NCBI RefSeq assembly: GCF_003626975.1
Contig: NZ_CP032616.1
Coordinates: forward strand, 2,232,001 to 2,296,000
Length of the DNA: 64,000 nucleotides
Direction: 5' to 3'
Source: Pseudomonas sp. DY-1
GTDB lineage: Bacteria > Pseudomonadota > Gammaproteobacteria > Pseudomonadales > Pseudomonadaceae
Positions within the stretch are counted from its first letter, which is position 1. The number at the start of each line of letters is the position of its first letter. Positions 16,749 to 26,711 of the stretch are shown here, in pieces. The position numbers and the translations under genes were made by a program. Under the pieces are notes generated by a model, which was not told where the DNA came from, did no database searches, and was given only the letters and a program-made list of their open reading frames with translations.

Positions 16749-17666
16749 TCACGCCAGCCCACGCTGCTCCAGAAAGCCCGCCAGGTAGTCGATGAACGCC
16801 AGCACCTTGCCGGTGGCACGGCGGTGGCTGGGGTAGACCGCGAGAATCTGCGGGCCAAAGGCGTCCGGGTCGATCTCGTAGTCGGCCATCAACCGCACCA
16901 AGCGGCCATCGGCGAAGTAAGGGGCGCCACTCCACAGAGGTGCGTGAAACAGTCCGCCGCCAGCCAGCGCATTGGCCAGCAACAGGTCGTAGTTGTCGCT
17001 CTCCAGACGCGGTGCGGCGGGCTGCAGGAGGCTAAGCCGCTGGCCGTCCTTCTCCACCCACCAGTACGTTCGGCTCAACGCCGCGTGCCGGTAGAGCAAC
17101 CAGTCGTGCTGGTCGAGGGTTGCCGGGGTTACCGGTACCGGATTGCGGGCCAGGTAAGTCGGGCTGGCGCACAAGGCCAGGCAGTTGCGCCCGACAGTCT
17201 TGGCGATCAGCCCGGGCTGGTCGCCGCGTCCTTCGCGCAAGGCCAGGTCGTAGCCCGCATCGACGAGATCGATGAATGAGTCGGAAAGATCCACCCGCAA
17301 CCGAATTTGCGGGTACTCGGCAAGGAACCCCGCGCAGACCTCATCGAGAAAAGCGCGACCGAAAGCCAGTGGCGCAGTCAATCGCAGGCTGCCGTAAAGA
17401 CCGTGCTGCAACTGGCCGACCTCTTCCCCCACCTCATGCAGGCGCTGCAGTACCTGGCGCGCGGTTTCCAGGTAGACCCGCCCGGCTTCGGTCAGCACGG
17501 TGCGCCGGGTACTGCGTTCGAACAGCCGCACGCCGAGCTCTTCTTCCAGGTGGCTGACGGCCTTGGTCAGGGCCGAGGGAGTCTTGCCGAGCTGCTCGGC
17601 GGCGCGGCTGAAACTACCGAACTCCGCCGTGGCGACGAACATGGTGATGGCACCGAACTTGTCCAT
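16749..17666 (-). CDS. LysR-family regulator, copy 2 of duplicated module
   Basis: A 305-residue paralogue of the regulator at 12911, with the same start (MDKFGAITMFVATAEFGSFS) and helix-turn-helix (AAEQLGKTPSALTKAVSHLE). The effector domain is clearly more diverged (LPVTP region, FHAPLWSGAPYFADGRL versus VVPQWSAAPYLASGQL). It faces amidohydrolase copy 2 across 105 bp. The perfect operator of copy 1 is not preserved there, in keeping with a change of DNA or ligand specificity after duplication. Confidence 0.9.
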   Translation of the reverse strand: MDKFGAITMFVATAEFGSFSRAAEQLGKTPSALTKAVSHLEEELGVRLFERSTRRTVLTEAGRVYLETARQVLQRLHEVGEEVGQLQHGLYGSLRLTAPLAFGRAFLDEVCAGFLAEYPQIRLRVDLSDSFIDLVDAGYDLALREGRGDQPGLIAKTVGRNCLALCASPTYLARNPVPVTPATLDQHDWLLYRHAALSRTYWWVEKDGQRLSLLQPAAPRLESDNYDLLLANALAGGGLFHAPLWSGAPYFADGRLVRLMADYEIDPDAFGPQILAVYPSHRRATGKVLAFIDYLAGFLEQRGLA

Positions 17667-17680
17667 GGTTTTTCCATTCA

Positions 17681-17700
17681 GGAAAAAAGGTTTTGCACGT
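17681..17700. promoter_or_regulatory. Diverged operator candidate, copy 2
   Basis: At the place corresponding to the copy 1 operator, copy 2 has GGAAAAAAGGTTTTGCACG. A palindromic core AAAAGGTTTT replaces GCACAAAAGTTGTGC. Weak evidence on its own; the positional match to copy 1 supports it. Confidence 0.35.
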
Positions 17701-17771
17701 TTCGGGCGTTCTGCCAGCCCTGTCGAGTCGCTAGTCTCGCTGCCAGATCAATAAAAACAAGAGGTTCACCA

Positions 17772-19514
17772 ATGAAAGGTTTCAAGCCCACCCTGCTGGC
17801 AGTGGCGCTGGCTTTTTCCTCGATGGAGTCCATGGCGGCCGCCGACCTGGTGCTACTCAATGGCAAGCTCTACACCGCCGATCCCTCCAAGCCTTCTGCG
17901 CAAGCCATGGCGGTGGCGGACGGCAAGGTGCTGAAGGTGGGTAGCGACGCCGAGATCAAGGCGCTGGCCGATGCGTCCACAAAAATCATCGACCTGGCCG
18001 GCAAGCGCCTGCTGCCTGGACTGGTGGACACCCATTCCCATGCCATTTTCGGTGGCCTGGAGATGACCTCCGCGAACATGGAAGACGAGGTGGTGGAACC
18101 TGCCGAGCTGGAAAAACGCCTGCGAACCTGGCGTGACGATGGCAGTGCCCGCCATGGCGATGTGCTGAACATCGCGGGCATGAGTTCGGCGTACTGGAGC
18201 CGTGCGGAAGAATTTCGCCGCATTTTCAACAACGGCGAATGGACAAAGGTGCCGGTAGTGTTCAGCGGCAGCGATCATCACACCGGTTGGGCCAACCAGG
18301 CCATGCTGGATCGCGCCGGCATCGACGCGAAGCTGGTCGCCTCCCTGCCCGAAGCCGAACGCGGCCCCCTGGGCATCGACAAGGATGGCAAACCCAACGG
18401 CTTCGCGGTGGATGCCGGCTGGGACCGCATTGCCGCCTCCATGCCGTCGGCCAGTGCAGAAGAAATGCTGCGAGCTGGCGAGGCCGCCGTTAAATACAAC
18501 AACAGCCAGGGCATCACCGCCTGGATGGACCCGGCAGCCAACGCTGCGCCGGGCGAAGCGGTGTTCGCCCTCAAGCCCACGGAAAAGACCGTCGGCGTGT
18601 TGCCGGTGTACAAGGCGCTGGCCGACAAGGGTGAGCTGAACGCGCATGTCGCCGCCTTGCTGGTGGCCAACCCGAAGAGCCGTCCCGCCGATCTGGATAC
18701 CCTCGACAAGGTGCGCAAGCAGTTCCAGGGCATCTCCAACCTGAGCCTGCCCGGCATCAAGGTCTTCGCCGATGGCGTGCTGGAGTACCCGGCCCAGAGC
18801 GCCGCGTTGATCGATCCGTACAACAACTCGCAGAAGAAAGGCGAGCTGCTGATCGACCCGGCGCACTTCGGTGAGTTGGTCAGCGCAGCCGACGCCCGTG
18901 GTTGGCTGGTGCATATCCATGCCATCGGCGACCGCGCCGTGCGCGAGTCCCTCAACGGCATCGAGCAGGCGCGCAGGGACCGCCAGAGCGGCGTCACCCA
19001 CTCCATTACCCACCTGCAACTGGTAAACCCCAAGGAATTCGCGCGATTCAAGCCGCTGAACGTGATTGCCTCGATGCAACTGCTGTGGGCCTCAGGCGAC
19101 GACTACACCCTGGACCTGGTGAAGCCCTACGTCAGCGCGTTCGCCTTCCGCTATCAGTATCCGGCCCACTCGCTGCTGCAACAGGGCGCGACCATTGCCG
19201 GCGCCAGCGACTGGCCGGTTTCCTCGCCCAATCCCTGGCAGGCCATCTACCAGGCAGTGACCCGTGAAGGGCCCAAGGGCGTGCTCAACGCCGACGAGCG
19301 CATCGACCGCGAAACGATGCTGCAGGCCTACACCCTGAATGCCGCCCGCACCATCGGCCTGGAACAACAGATCGGTTCCCTCGCGCCCGGCAAGCAGGCC
19401 GACTTCATCATCCTCGACCGCGACGTGCTCAGCGTCGACGACAAGGACCTGGCCGAAACCCGCGTCCTCAAGACTTACTTCGGCGGCCGCGAAGTCTTCG
19501 ACGCGGCGCTCTGA
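17772..19514 (+). CDS. Exported amidohydrolase (YtcJ-like), copy 2
   Basis: A 580-residue paralogue of the protein at 13932, with signal peptide (MKGFKPTLLAVALAFSSMESMAA) and the metal motif in DTHSHAIFGGLE. Large stretches are the same in both copies, such as AGIDAK/AAGIDAA contexts, LLVANPKS, LPGIKVFADGV, ELLIDPAHFG and IGDRAVRESLNGIEQA. The open frame extends far upstream, but 17772 is chosen because it gives a proper signal peptide, aligns with copy 1, and follows the divergent LysR gene. It has the full loop that copy 1 lost. The TorF-like porin copy 2 follows 102 bp later. Confidence 0.88.
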   Translation: MKGFKPTLLAVALAFSSMESMAAADLVLLNGKLYTADPSKPSAQAMAVADGKVLKVGSDAEIKALADASTKIIDLAGKRLLPGLVDTHSHAIFGGLEMTSANMEDEVVEPAELEKRLRTWRDDGSARHGDVLNIAGMSSAYWSRAEEFRRIFNNGEWTKVPVVFSGSDHHTGWANQAMLDRAGIDAKLVASLPEAERGPLGIDKDGKPNGFAVDAGWDRIAASMPSASAEEMLRAGEAAVKYNNSQGITAWMDPAANAAPGEAVFALKPTEKTVGVLPVYKALADKGELNAHVAALLVANPKSRPADLDTLDKVRKQFQGISNLSLPGIKVFADGVLEYPAQSAALIDPYNNSQKKGELLIDPAHFGELVSAADARGWLVHIHAIGDRAVRESLNGIEQARRDRQSGVTHSITHLQLVNPKEFARFKPLNVIASMQLLWASGDDYTLDLVKPYVSAFAFRYQYPAHSLLQQGATIAGASDWPVSSPNPWQAIYQAVTREGPKGVLNADERIDRETMLQAYTLNAARTIGLEQQIGSLAPGKQADFIILDRDVLSVDDKDLAETRVLKTYFGGREVFDAAL

Positions 19515-19616
19515 CAACCAGCACCACCCGCTCCCCGCTCTGCTCCCGCCCCAAGGCGGGGGCCGGGCGGAGCCTTGCCCGCATCTGCCAGAACAATCAC
19601 AACAACGGGTATCACC

Positions 19617-20348
19617 ATGCGCCGCATCACGCTCCTCGCCCTCACCCTGGCCCCGCTCGCCTGCCAGGCCCTGCAACTGAACGATGATTTTTCCGTGCAA
19701 GTCGACCTGGCCGTGCTCAGCGACTACCGCACCCGTGGCATTTCCCAGACCCAGAACGACCCGGCCGCCCAGGCCGGCGCGACGCTGCTCCACTCCAGCG
19801 GCCTCTATGCAGGTGCCTGGACCTCCAACGTGGACTACGGCTTCGGCCTGAAGACCCGCCAGGAAGTGGACTACTACGCCGGCTGGTACTGGCAGGCTAC
19901 AGACGAGGTGAACCTGGACCTCGGTTACATCAAGTACAGCTATCCGAAGGAAAGCCAGTTCAACCAGAGCGAGGTCTACGCCATCCTCGGTGCCTATGGC
20001 TTCAAGCTCGCCGCCTTCTACTCCAACGACGCATCGACCGTGTTCGGCGAAGACCAGGACGCGCTCTACAGCTATGCCGGCTACCAGACCAGCCTGCCCC
20101 TGGAGGTCGAGCTGGAACTGCGTTACGGGCGCATGGACTTCAAGGACCCGATGTTCTGGTCCACCGGTGGCGACAGCACCGACAGCTACCACGAGTGGGA
20201 GGCGAAGCTGACCCGGGACTTCCTAGGGGTTACCTGGGGTCTGTCCTACATCGACACCGACCTGTCCGAGTCCGAATGCGCCAGCAACTACGGATTCACC
20301 GACGTGTGCACTGCAACCTGGGTGGCCAGCGCGAGAAAGACCTTCTGA
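19617..20348 (+). CDS. TorF-family putative porin, copy 2
   Basis: A 243-residue outer-membrane protein, identical in length to copy 1, with signal peptide MRRITLLALTLAPLACQA and terminal Phe (RKTF). The barrel sequence is nearly the same over long stretches (QEVDYYAGWYWQATDEVNLD in both). The in-frame start 14 codons upstream is rejected because it lies in the conserved intergenic leader (GAACAATCACAACAACGGG) shared by both copies. Context is as for copy 1. Confidence 0.85.
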   Translation: MRRITLLALTLAPLACQALQLNDDFSVQVDLAVLSDYRTRGISQTQNDPAAQAGATLLHSSGLYAGAWTSNVDYGFGLKTRQEVDYYAGWYWQATDEVNLDLGYIKYSYPKESQFNQSEVYAILGAYGFKLAAFYSNDASTVFGEDQDALYSYAGYQTSLPLEVELELRYGRMDFKDPMFWSTGGDSTDSYHEWEAKLTRDFLGVTWGLSYIDTDLSESECASNYGFTDVCTATWVASARKTF

Positions 20349-20356
20349 TGGCTCTT

Positions 20357-20452
20357 GTGGGGGCGATTTCAATCGCCAGACGTACCGCAGGTTCGCCCTA
20401 GTCCGACGGAGGAGGCAGCTACGCTGCCTTTGGCGAATGATTTCGCCCCTAC
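20357..20452. repeat. Paired REP element, type A, right border of duplicated module
   Basis: Left REP GTGGGGGCGATTTCAATCGC and right REP GGCGAATGATTTCGCCCCTAC in inverted orientation around GGCAGCTACGCTGCC. It begins 9 bp after the porin copy 2 stop. Confidence 0.85.
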
Positions 20453-20572
20453 AAAGGGAGCGCCCCCCAGCCGGTACATCCCCAAACTGTTCCGCCAATT
20501 TGAAAGCAAGTTGTAGATTGCGCCGCCACCCGAGGCGGCGCATCGTGCCGGCTCCAATGCCTGGAGCCTGTC

Positions 20573-21481
20573 ATGAAACCCGCCGATCTCGTCCGCCTGC
20601 TGAGCCTCGCCGCCATCTGGGGTGCCAGCTTCCTGTTCATCCGCATGCTGGTGCCGGAAATCGGAGCGCTACCCACGGCCTTCCTGCGGGTACTGCTGTC
20701 GGCTATCGGTCTTGCCGTGCTCCTCGCGGTGCTGCGCAGCAACTGGGACTTTCGCGGCAAGCTGGGCAAGACCCTGATAATCGGCATCGTCAGCTCCGGG
20801 GTTCCGGCGGCCATGTATGCCCTGGCGGCAAAAGTGCTGCCGGCCGGCTACTCGGCCATCTTCAACGCAACGACGCCGCTGATGGGTGTTCTGATCGGGG
20901 CGTTGTTCTTCAGCGAGAAGCTCACCGGCACAAAAGCCCTCGGGGTACTGATGGGCCTGGCCGGGGTAGCGGTGCTGACCCGCACCGGCCCCGTGGCCTT
21001 CGATGCCCAGCTGCTTTGGGGTGCGGCCGCCTGCCTGGTGGCCACCACCTGCTACGGCTTCGCCGGTTTCATGACCAAGCGCTGGATTACCGAAGCGGGC
21101 GGCATGGACAGCGGAATGGTCGCCCTCGGCTGCCAGATCGGCGCCACTCTCTGCCTGGTGCCGGTGTTCGCCTGGGATGCGCCGAGCATGCCGCTGGCGC
21201 CCCTCCTGCAACCTGTCACCTGGCTGGCCCTGGCCGCTCTGGGATTCATCTGCACCTCGTTCGCCTACATCCTCTACTTCCGACTGATCGCCAACGTCGG
21301 CCCGGTGAAGACCATGACCGTGACCTTCCTGATCCCGCCGTTCGGCGTGTTCTGGGGCGTGCTGCTGCTCGATGAGTCGGTGTCGATGGCGCACCTGCAA
21401 GGCGGCGTGCTGATCGCCCTGGCGTTGTGGCTGGTGCTCAAGCCGGCGCCGGTGCCGGCTGCGGTGAAATCGGCGGGATAG
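20573..21481 (+). CDS. EamA/DMT-family transporter
   Basis: A 302-residue inner-membrane protein with two EamA repeats and about ten hydrophobic helices. The first repeat begins LLSLAAIWGASFLFIRM and contains the family's PTAFLRVLLSAIGL stretch; the second begins about residue 150 (AAACLVATTCYGFAGF) and ends GVLLLDESV. Such drug/metabolite transporters usually export amino acids or other metabolites. It ends in TAG 6 bp before a REP palindrome. No regulator is adjacent, and its substrate is unknown. Confidence 0.9.
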   Translation: MKPADLVRLLSLAAIWGASFLFIRMLVPEIGALPTAFLRVLLSAIGLAVLLAVLRSNWDFRGKLGKTLIIGIVSSGVPAAMYALAAKVLPAGYSAIFNATTPLMGVLIGALFFSEKLTGTKALGVLMGLAGVAVLTRTGPVAFDAQLLWGAAACLVATTCYGFAGFMTKRWITEAGGMDSGMVALGCQIGATLCLVPVFAWDAPSMPLAPLLQPVTWLALAALGFICTSFAYILYFRLIANVGPVKTMTVTFLIPPFGVFWGVLLLDESVSMAHLQGGVLIALALWLVLKPAPVPAAVKSAG

Positions 21482-21487
21482 TTTTCT

Positions 21488-21513
21488 GTAGGGGCGAATG
21501 AGTTCGCCCCTAC
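21488..21513. repeat. Single REP-type palindrome (type A)
   Basis: GTAGGGGCGAAT and GTTCGCCCCTAC form a compact palindrome between the convergent EamA and PotF-like genes; it could act as a bidirectional terminator. It is nearly identical to the element at 4144. Confidence 0.85.
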
Positions 21514-21548
21514 AAGGTGAATCCCCCAACACATTCACCTTGGCAGGA

Positions 21549-22634
21549 TCAACGCCCCGTCTTGATCGCACTCCAAACACGGGTCCGTACGCGATCGATC
21601 TTCGGTGGCATGGACTCCAGGGCGAAGAGGTTCTTCATCACGTCGGCCGGCGGGTAGATGGCCGGGTCGGACTTGATTTCGGCTTCCACAAGAGAGTCGG
21701 CCGCGGCATTGCCGTTGGCGTAGTGCACCGAGTTGCTGATGCCAGCCATCACATCCGGACGCAGCAGGTAGTTGAGGAAGGCATAGCCAGCCGCTTCATC
21801 GGGCGCATCGGCGGGCATGGCGACCATGTCGAACCACATCGGCGAGCCTTCCTTCGGCGTCGAGTACTGGATATTCACACCGTTGTTGGCTTCCTTGGCG
21901 CGGGTGGCGGCCTGCAGGATGTCGCCGGAGAATCCGACGGCCACACAGATGTCGCCGTTGGCCAGGTCGCTGACGTACTTCGAGGAGTGGAAGTAGGTGA
22001 TGTACGGGCGCACCTTCATCAGCTCGGCTTGCGCCGTCTTGTAGTCCTCGGCTTTCTGGCTGTGGTGCGGCAGGCCCAGGTAGTTGAGGGTGATGGGCAG
22101 TAGCTCCGGGCCATTGTCGAGTACGGCGACGCCGCACTTGGCGAGTTTCTCCATGTTCTCCGGCTTGAAGAACAGGTCCCACGAATCTACCGGGGCGTTG
22201 TCGCCCAGCACGGCCTTGACCTTGTCGACGTTGTAGCCGATGCCGGTACTGCCCCAGAGGTAGGGGAAGCCGTACTGGTTGCCAGGGTCGTTCACTTCCA
22301 GCGCCTTGAGCAGCACCGGATTGAGATTCTTCCAGTTGGGCAGCTGGTTCTTGTCCAGCTTCTTCAGGGCGCCGGCCTGGATCTGCTTGGCCATGAAGTG
22401 GTTGGAGGGCACCACCACGTCGTAGCCGGATTGGCCGGTCATCAGTTTGCCGTCGAGGGTCTCGTTGCTGTCATAGACGTCGTAGCTGGCCTGGATGCCG
22501 CTTTCCTTGCTGAAGTTGGCGACGGTGTCCGGGGCGATGTACTCGCTCCAGTTGTAGATCTTCACCGTATCGGCCGCCTGGGCGGCGGCGGACATGGCCA
22601 GCGTCAGAAGGAGGGGCGCGAAGGAACGTGTCAT
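21549..22634 (-). CDS. PotF-like polyamine-binding periplasmic protein, second paralogue
   Basis: A 361-residue solute-binding protein with signal peptide (residues 1-20, AMSAAAQA). The mature start VKIYNWSEYIAPDTVANFSK and the closing RVRTRVWSAIKTG mark it as PotF/SpuD-like. It is the same length as the paralogue at 7645, but its neighbours are unrelated transporters and no membrane or ATPase components are in reach. It is probably transcribed alone from the 200-bp gap upstream. Ligand: putrescine, spermidine or a related amine, by family. Confidence 0.9.
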   Translation of the reverse strand: MTRSFAPLLLTLAMSAAAQAADTVKIYNWSEYIAPDTVANFSKESGIQASYDVYDSNETLDGKLMTGQSGYDVVVPSNHFMAKQIQAGALKKLDKNQLPNWKNLNPVLLKALEVNDPGNQYGFPYLWGSTGIGYNVDKVKAVLGDNAPVDSWDLFFKPENMEKLAKCGVAVLDNGPELLPITLNYLGLPHHSQKAEDYKTAQAELMKVRPYITYFHSSKYVSDLANGDICVAVGFSGDILQAATRAKEANNGVNIQYSTPKEGSPMWFDMVAMPADAPDEAAGYAFLNYLLRPDVMAGISNSVHYANGNAAADSLVEAEIKSDPAIYPPADVMKNLFALESMPPKIDRVRTRVWSAIKTGR

Positions 22635-22844
22635 TGTCTTTTTGTCCTGGCTGCTTGTGGATCGAGACCCCGTCGTGCGGGGCTTCCAGCTTCTCCATCA
22701 CCGCCACCAGTGACAATGCGCGGCAAGTCCCAGCGTGCCCGCGAGGAAGCCTGACCTGGAGCAAAACCAGGCCATTGGCGGCGTCTACACTTCTGCCTTG
22801 ACCGGCCCGCCTGCCTGGGGCCGTGCAGCGCAAGGATGGTCGCC

Positions 22845-24503
22845 ATGCTCCAGTCCGTCTCACCGAAGAACGATCTCCCCCTCGACGCCGAACCCGAAGC
22901 CACTCCACGCAAGGGCCTGTTCAGTCCCTTCACCATTGCCGCCTTCCGCATCATCTGGATCGCCAACCTGTTCGCCAACCTGGGTACCTGGGCGCAGTCG
23001 GTGGCCGCCGCCTGGGTGGTCACCGAGGCGCACGCCAGTCCCTTGCTGGTCGCGATGATTCAGGTCGCCTCGGCCCTGCCCCTTGTGCTCATGTCGATCC
23101 TCTCAGGCGTGCTGGCAGACAACCACGACCGGCGCAAGATCATGCTCGCCGGACTTTGCTTCGAGATGAGCGGCGCCATCTTCCTCAGCGCCATTGCGTT
23201 CCTCGGCTATCTGGACCCGATCCTGCTGATCGTCTCCATCCTCTGGATCAGCATTGGCGGCGCCATCACCATCCCGGCCTGGCAGGCGGCGGTGAGCGAG
23301 CAGGTGCCAGGAGAAATGCTGGGCAATGCGGTGCTGCTCAACAGCGTCAACTACAACGTCGCCCGCGCCGCAGGCCCAGCCCTGGGCGGCCTGATGCTCA
23401 GCGCCGTGGGCCCGGCCTGGGTGTTCCTGTTCAACTGCCTGTGCTACCTGGGCCTGATAGGCGCGATCTGGCAGTGGCGCCGCAGCATTCCCGTTCGTTC
23501 CCTGCCACCCGAAGGCCTGATACAGGGCGTGGTAGCGGCCCTGCGCTTCACCCAGTACTCCAGCGTCACCCGCCTGGTCATGCTGCGCTCGTTCTCTTTC
23601 GGCATTTCCGCCAGCGCCGTCTGGGCACTGCTTCCGCTGCTGGCGCACCGCAACCCGGATGGCGACGCCACGGTATACGGCTACATGCTCGGCGCCCTTG
23701 GAGTTGGCGCCATCAGCGGCAGCCTGCTGGTCAACCGTGGACGCCTGCTGATCGGTACCAGCAAGCTGATCAGCCTGGCCGGCCTGTTATTTGGCGTGGT
23801 GATGCTGGCGCTGGGCTCGCTGGACAGCCTCTGGGTGATCTTCCCAGCCCTGCTTTTGGGCGGCATCTGCTGGATCGCAGCAGTGGCCAGCTATAACTCG
23901 GCGGTGCAGATTCTGGTGCCGGACTGGGTCAAGGCCCGCGCCCTGGCGCTGTACCAGACGGCGATCTATGGCGGGCTGGCGCTCGGCTCTTACCTCTGGG
24001 GCCACCTGGCGGAAAGCATGGGTGTGAAGGGAGCACTGTTCAGCGCCGGCTGCCTGATGATCGCCTGCGCCTTCCTGCTCTACCCACGCCGCCTGCCGGA
24101 GCTGGACGCTTCCAGCATCGCCCACGCCGACAGCCCGCAGCCTGGCCAACCGAGCTTCTCATTCGATCCGGATCGGGGCTCCGTGCTGGTGACGATCGAA
24201 TACCGCATTCCCCAGGAACGCACCCGCGACTTCGTCCGCGCCAGCCGCCCGCTTCGCCGTCTGCGTCTGCGCAACGGCGCCGAACGCTGGGCGCTCTATC
24301 GCGATGCCAGCGAACCGGAGCTGTGGCAGGAAACCATGGTGGTGGAGAACTGGCTGCAGCACCTGCGGATGCTCGACCGCCTGACCATCGCGGACAAGGC
24401 GATCATCGACAACCTGGCCATGCTGCACGAAGGCGATGGCCCGCCTCGCGTGCGCCACGGAGTGAGCTATGAGTCGGGGAGCTATGAACCTGCGCAGACG
24501 TAG
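22845..24503 (+). CDS. MFS_3-type (enterobactin-exporter-like) transporter with C-terminal soluble domain
   Basis: A 552-residue protein. Residues 1-410 form a twelve-helix major facilitator domain with the MFS_3 head (FSPFTIAAFRIIWIANLFAN) and the loop ADNHDRRKIML. The last about 110 residues (VLVTIEYRIPQERTRDFVRA onward) form a soluble dimeric alpha-beta-like domain typical of the longer MFS_3 members. The start at 22845 is favoured over 22836 because AAGGA overlaps the earlier ATG and is well spaced for the later one. The stop codon TAG is the edge of a repeat element. Substrate unknown; efflux of a siderophore or toxic compound is suggested by relatives. Confidence 0.85.
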   Translation: MLQSVSPKNDLPLDAEPEATPRKGLFSPFTIAAFRIIWIANLFANLGTWAQSVAAAWVVTEAHASPLLVAMIQVASALPLVLMSILSGVLADNHDRRKIMLAGLCFEMSGAIFLSAIAFLGYLDPILLIVSILWISIGGAITIPAWQAAVSEQVPGEMLGNAVLLNSVNYNVARAAGPALGGLMLSAVGPAWVFLFNCLCYLGLIGAIWQWRRSIPVRSLPPEGLIQGVVAALRFTQYSSVTRLVMLRSFSFGISASAVWALLPLLAHRNPDGDATVYGYMLGALGVGAISGSLLVNRGRLLIGTSKLISLAGLLFGVVMLALGSLDSLWVIFPALLLGGICWIAAVASYNSAVQILVPDWVKARALALYQTAIYGGLALGSYLWGHLAESMGVKGALFSAGCLMIACAFLLYPRRLPELDASSIAHADSPQPGQPSFSFDPDRGSVLVTIEYRIPQERTRDFVRASRPLRRLRLRNGAERWALYRDASEPELWQETMVVENWLQHLRMLDRLTIADKAIIDNLAMLHEGDGPPRVRHGVSYESGSYEPAQT

Positions 24504-24596
24504 GTTGGTGCAGGCGGCGTTACGTCAGAGCGCAGCGAAGCCCGACACTGCGAGGCCCAAAGCCTGAATGTTGGGCCTCGCGAAGCTCGGACCAAC

Positions 24597-24600
<4 letters not shown>
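24500..24600. repeat. 101-bp element with GTAGGTTGGT terminal inverted repeats
   Basis: Begins GTAGGTTGGT (24500-24509) and ends ACCAACCTAC (24591-24600). The interior contains a perfect 11-bp stem GCGAGGCCCAA (24550-24560) and TTGGGCCTCGC (24571-24581), probably a bidirectional terminator for the convergent flanking genes. The TAG at each end is the stop codon of the gene on that side. A related end (ACCAACCTAC) is present at 42910-42919. Confidence 0.85.
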
Positions 24601-25571
<971 letters not shown>

Positions 25572-25791
25572 GGCGGAATCCTTGTCATGGCGGAAAAGTG
25601 CCCAAGCCTAAGGCCGTGACATTGGAGCGTCCAGCGCCCCGCCAAGCCGGTTCGAGGGCATTCCTGCCATTCAGTGACTGAATGAAGCTTCTGCGTTCAC
25701 AGTCGACTCGTGCGCGCGTTATATTCAGCTCTTTACCAAATACTGAACCGTCCGGTATTCCAACCGGAGTCTTACGTCCGAGGATTTACTG

Positions 25792-26637
25792 ATGAAGTTC
25801 GAAGGCACCCAGTCCTACGTCGCCACCGACGACCTCAAGCTCGCGGTGAACGCCGCCATCACCCTGCAGCGCCCGCTGCTGGTCAAGGGTGAACCGGGTA
25901 CCGGCAAGACCATGCTGGCCGAGCAACTGGCCGCCGCCTTCGGCGCCAAGCTGATCACCTGGCACATCAAGTCGACCACCAAGGCTCACCAGGGCCTGTA
26001 CGAGTACGACGCGGTGAGCCGTCTGCGCGATTCCCAGCTGGACTCCGACAAGGTCCACGACGTTCGCAACTACATCAAGAAAGGCAAGCTGTGGGAGGCG
26101 TTCGAATCCGAAGAGCGCGTCATCCTGCTGATCGACGAAATCGACAAGGCCGACATCGAGTTCCCCAACGACCTGCTGCAAGAACTCGACAAGATGGAGT
26201 TCTACGTTTACGAGACCAACGAGACCATCAAGGCCAAGCAGCGCCCAATCATCATCATCACCTCCAACAACGAGAAGGAACTTCCGGACGCCTTCCTGCG
26301 CCGCTGCTTCTTCCACTACATCGCCTTCCCCGACCGCGACACGCTGCAGAAAATCGTCGACGTGCACTACCCGAACATCAGCAACTCGCTGGTGGCCGAG
26401 GCCCTGGACGTGTTCTTCGATGTGCGCAAGGTCCCTGGCCTGAAGAAGAAGCCTTCCACTTCCGAACTGGTGGACTGGCTGAAGCTGCTGATGGCAGACA
26501 ACATCGGCGAAGCCGTGCTGCGCGAACGCGACCCCACCAAGGCCATCCCGCCGCTGGCTGGTGCCCTGGTGAAGAACGAGCAGGACGTGCAACTGCTGGA
26601 ACGACTGGCCTTCATGAGCCGCCGCGCCAGCCGCTGA
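25792..26637 (+). CDS. MoxR-family AAA ATPase
   Basis: A 281-residue AAA+ ATPase, thought to act as a chaperone with VWA-domain partners. Walker A is GEPGTGKT at residues 33-40; Walker B is VILLIDEIDKAD near residue 110; sensor 1 is IIITSNNEKELPDAFLRRC, with the arginine finger RRC. A VWA protein lies two genes downstream in the same direction, the usual partner arrangement. The upstream 220 bp contain the divergent cysK promoter and a likely promoter for this operon. Confidence 0.92.
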   Translation: MKFEGTQSYVATDDLKLAVNAAITLQRPLLVKGEPGTGKTMLAEQLAAAFGAKLITWHIKSTTKAHQGLYEYDAVSRLRDSQLDSDKVHDVRNYIKKGKLWEAFESEERVILLIDEIDKADIEFPNDLLQELDKMEFYVYETNETIKAKQRPIIIITSNNEKELPDAFLRRCFFHYIAFPDRDTLQKIVDVHYPNISNSLVAEALDVFFDVRKVPGLKKKPSTSELVDWLKLLMADNIGEAVLRERDPTKAIPPLAGALVKNEQDVQLLERLAFMSRRASR

Positions 26638-26649
26638 GTGCCGATTCCC

Positions 26650-26669
26650 CCCTCTCCCTCCGGAGAGGG
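26650..26669. repeat. CCCTCTCC/GGAGAGGG hairpin between moxR and GFA genes
   Basis: Perfect 8-bp arms CCCTCTCC and GGAGAGGG with a 4-base loop, 12 bp after the moxR-like stop. A member of the same repeat family as 295-318. It may reduce read-through within the operon. Confidence 0.75.
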
Positions 26670-26711
26670 TCGGGATGAAGGAAGCCCGGCCGAACGCAGG
26701 AGATTGAAGCC

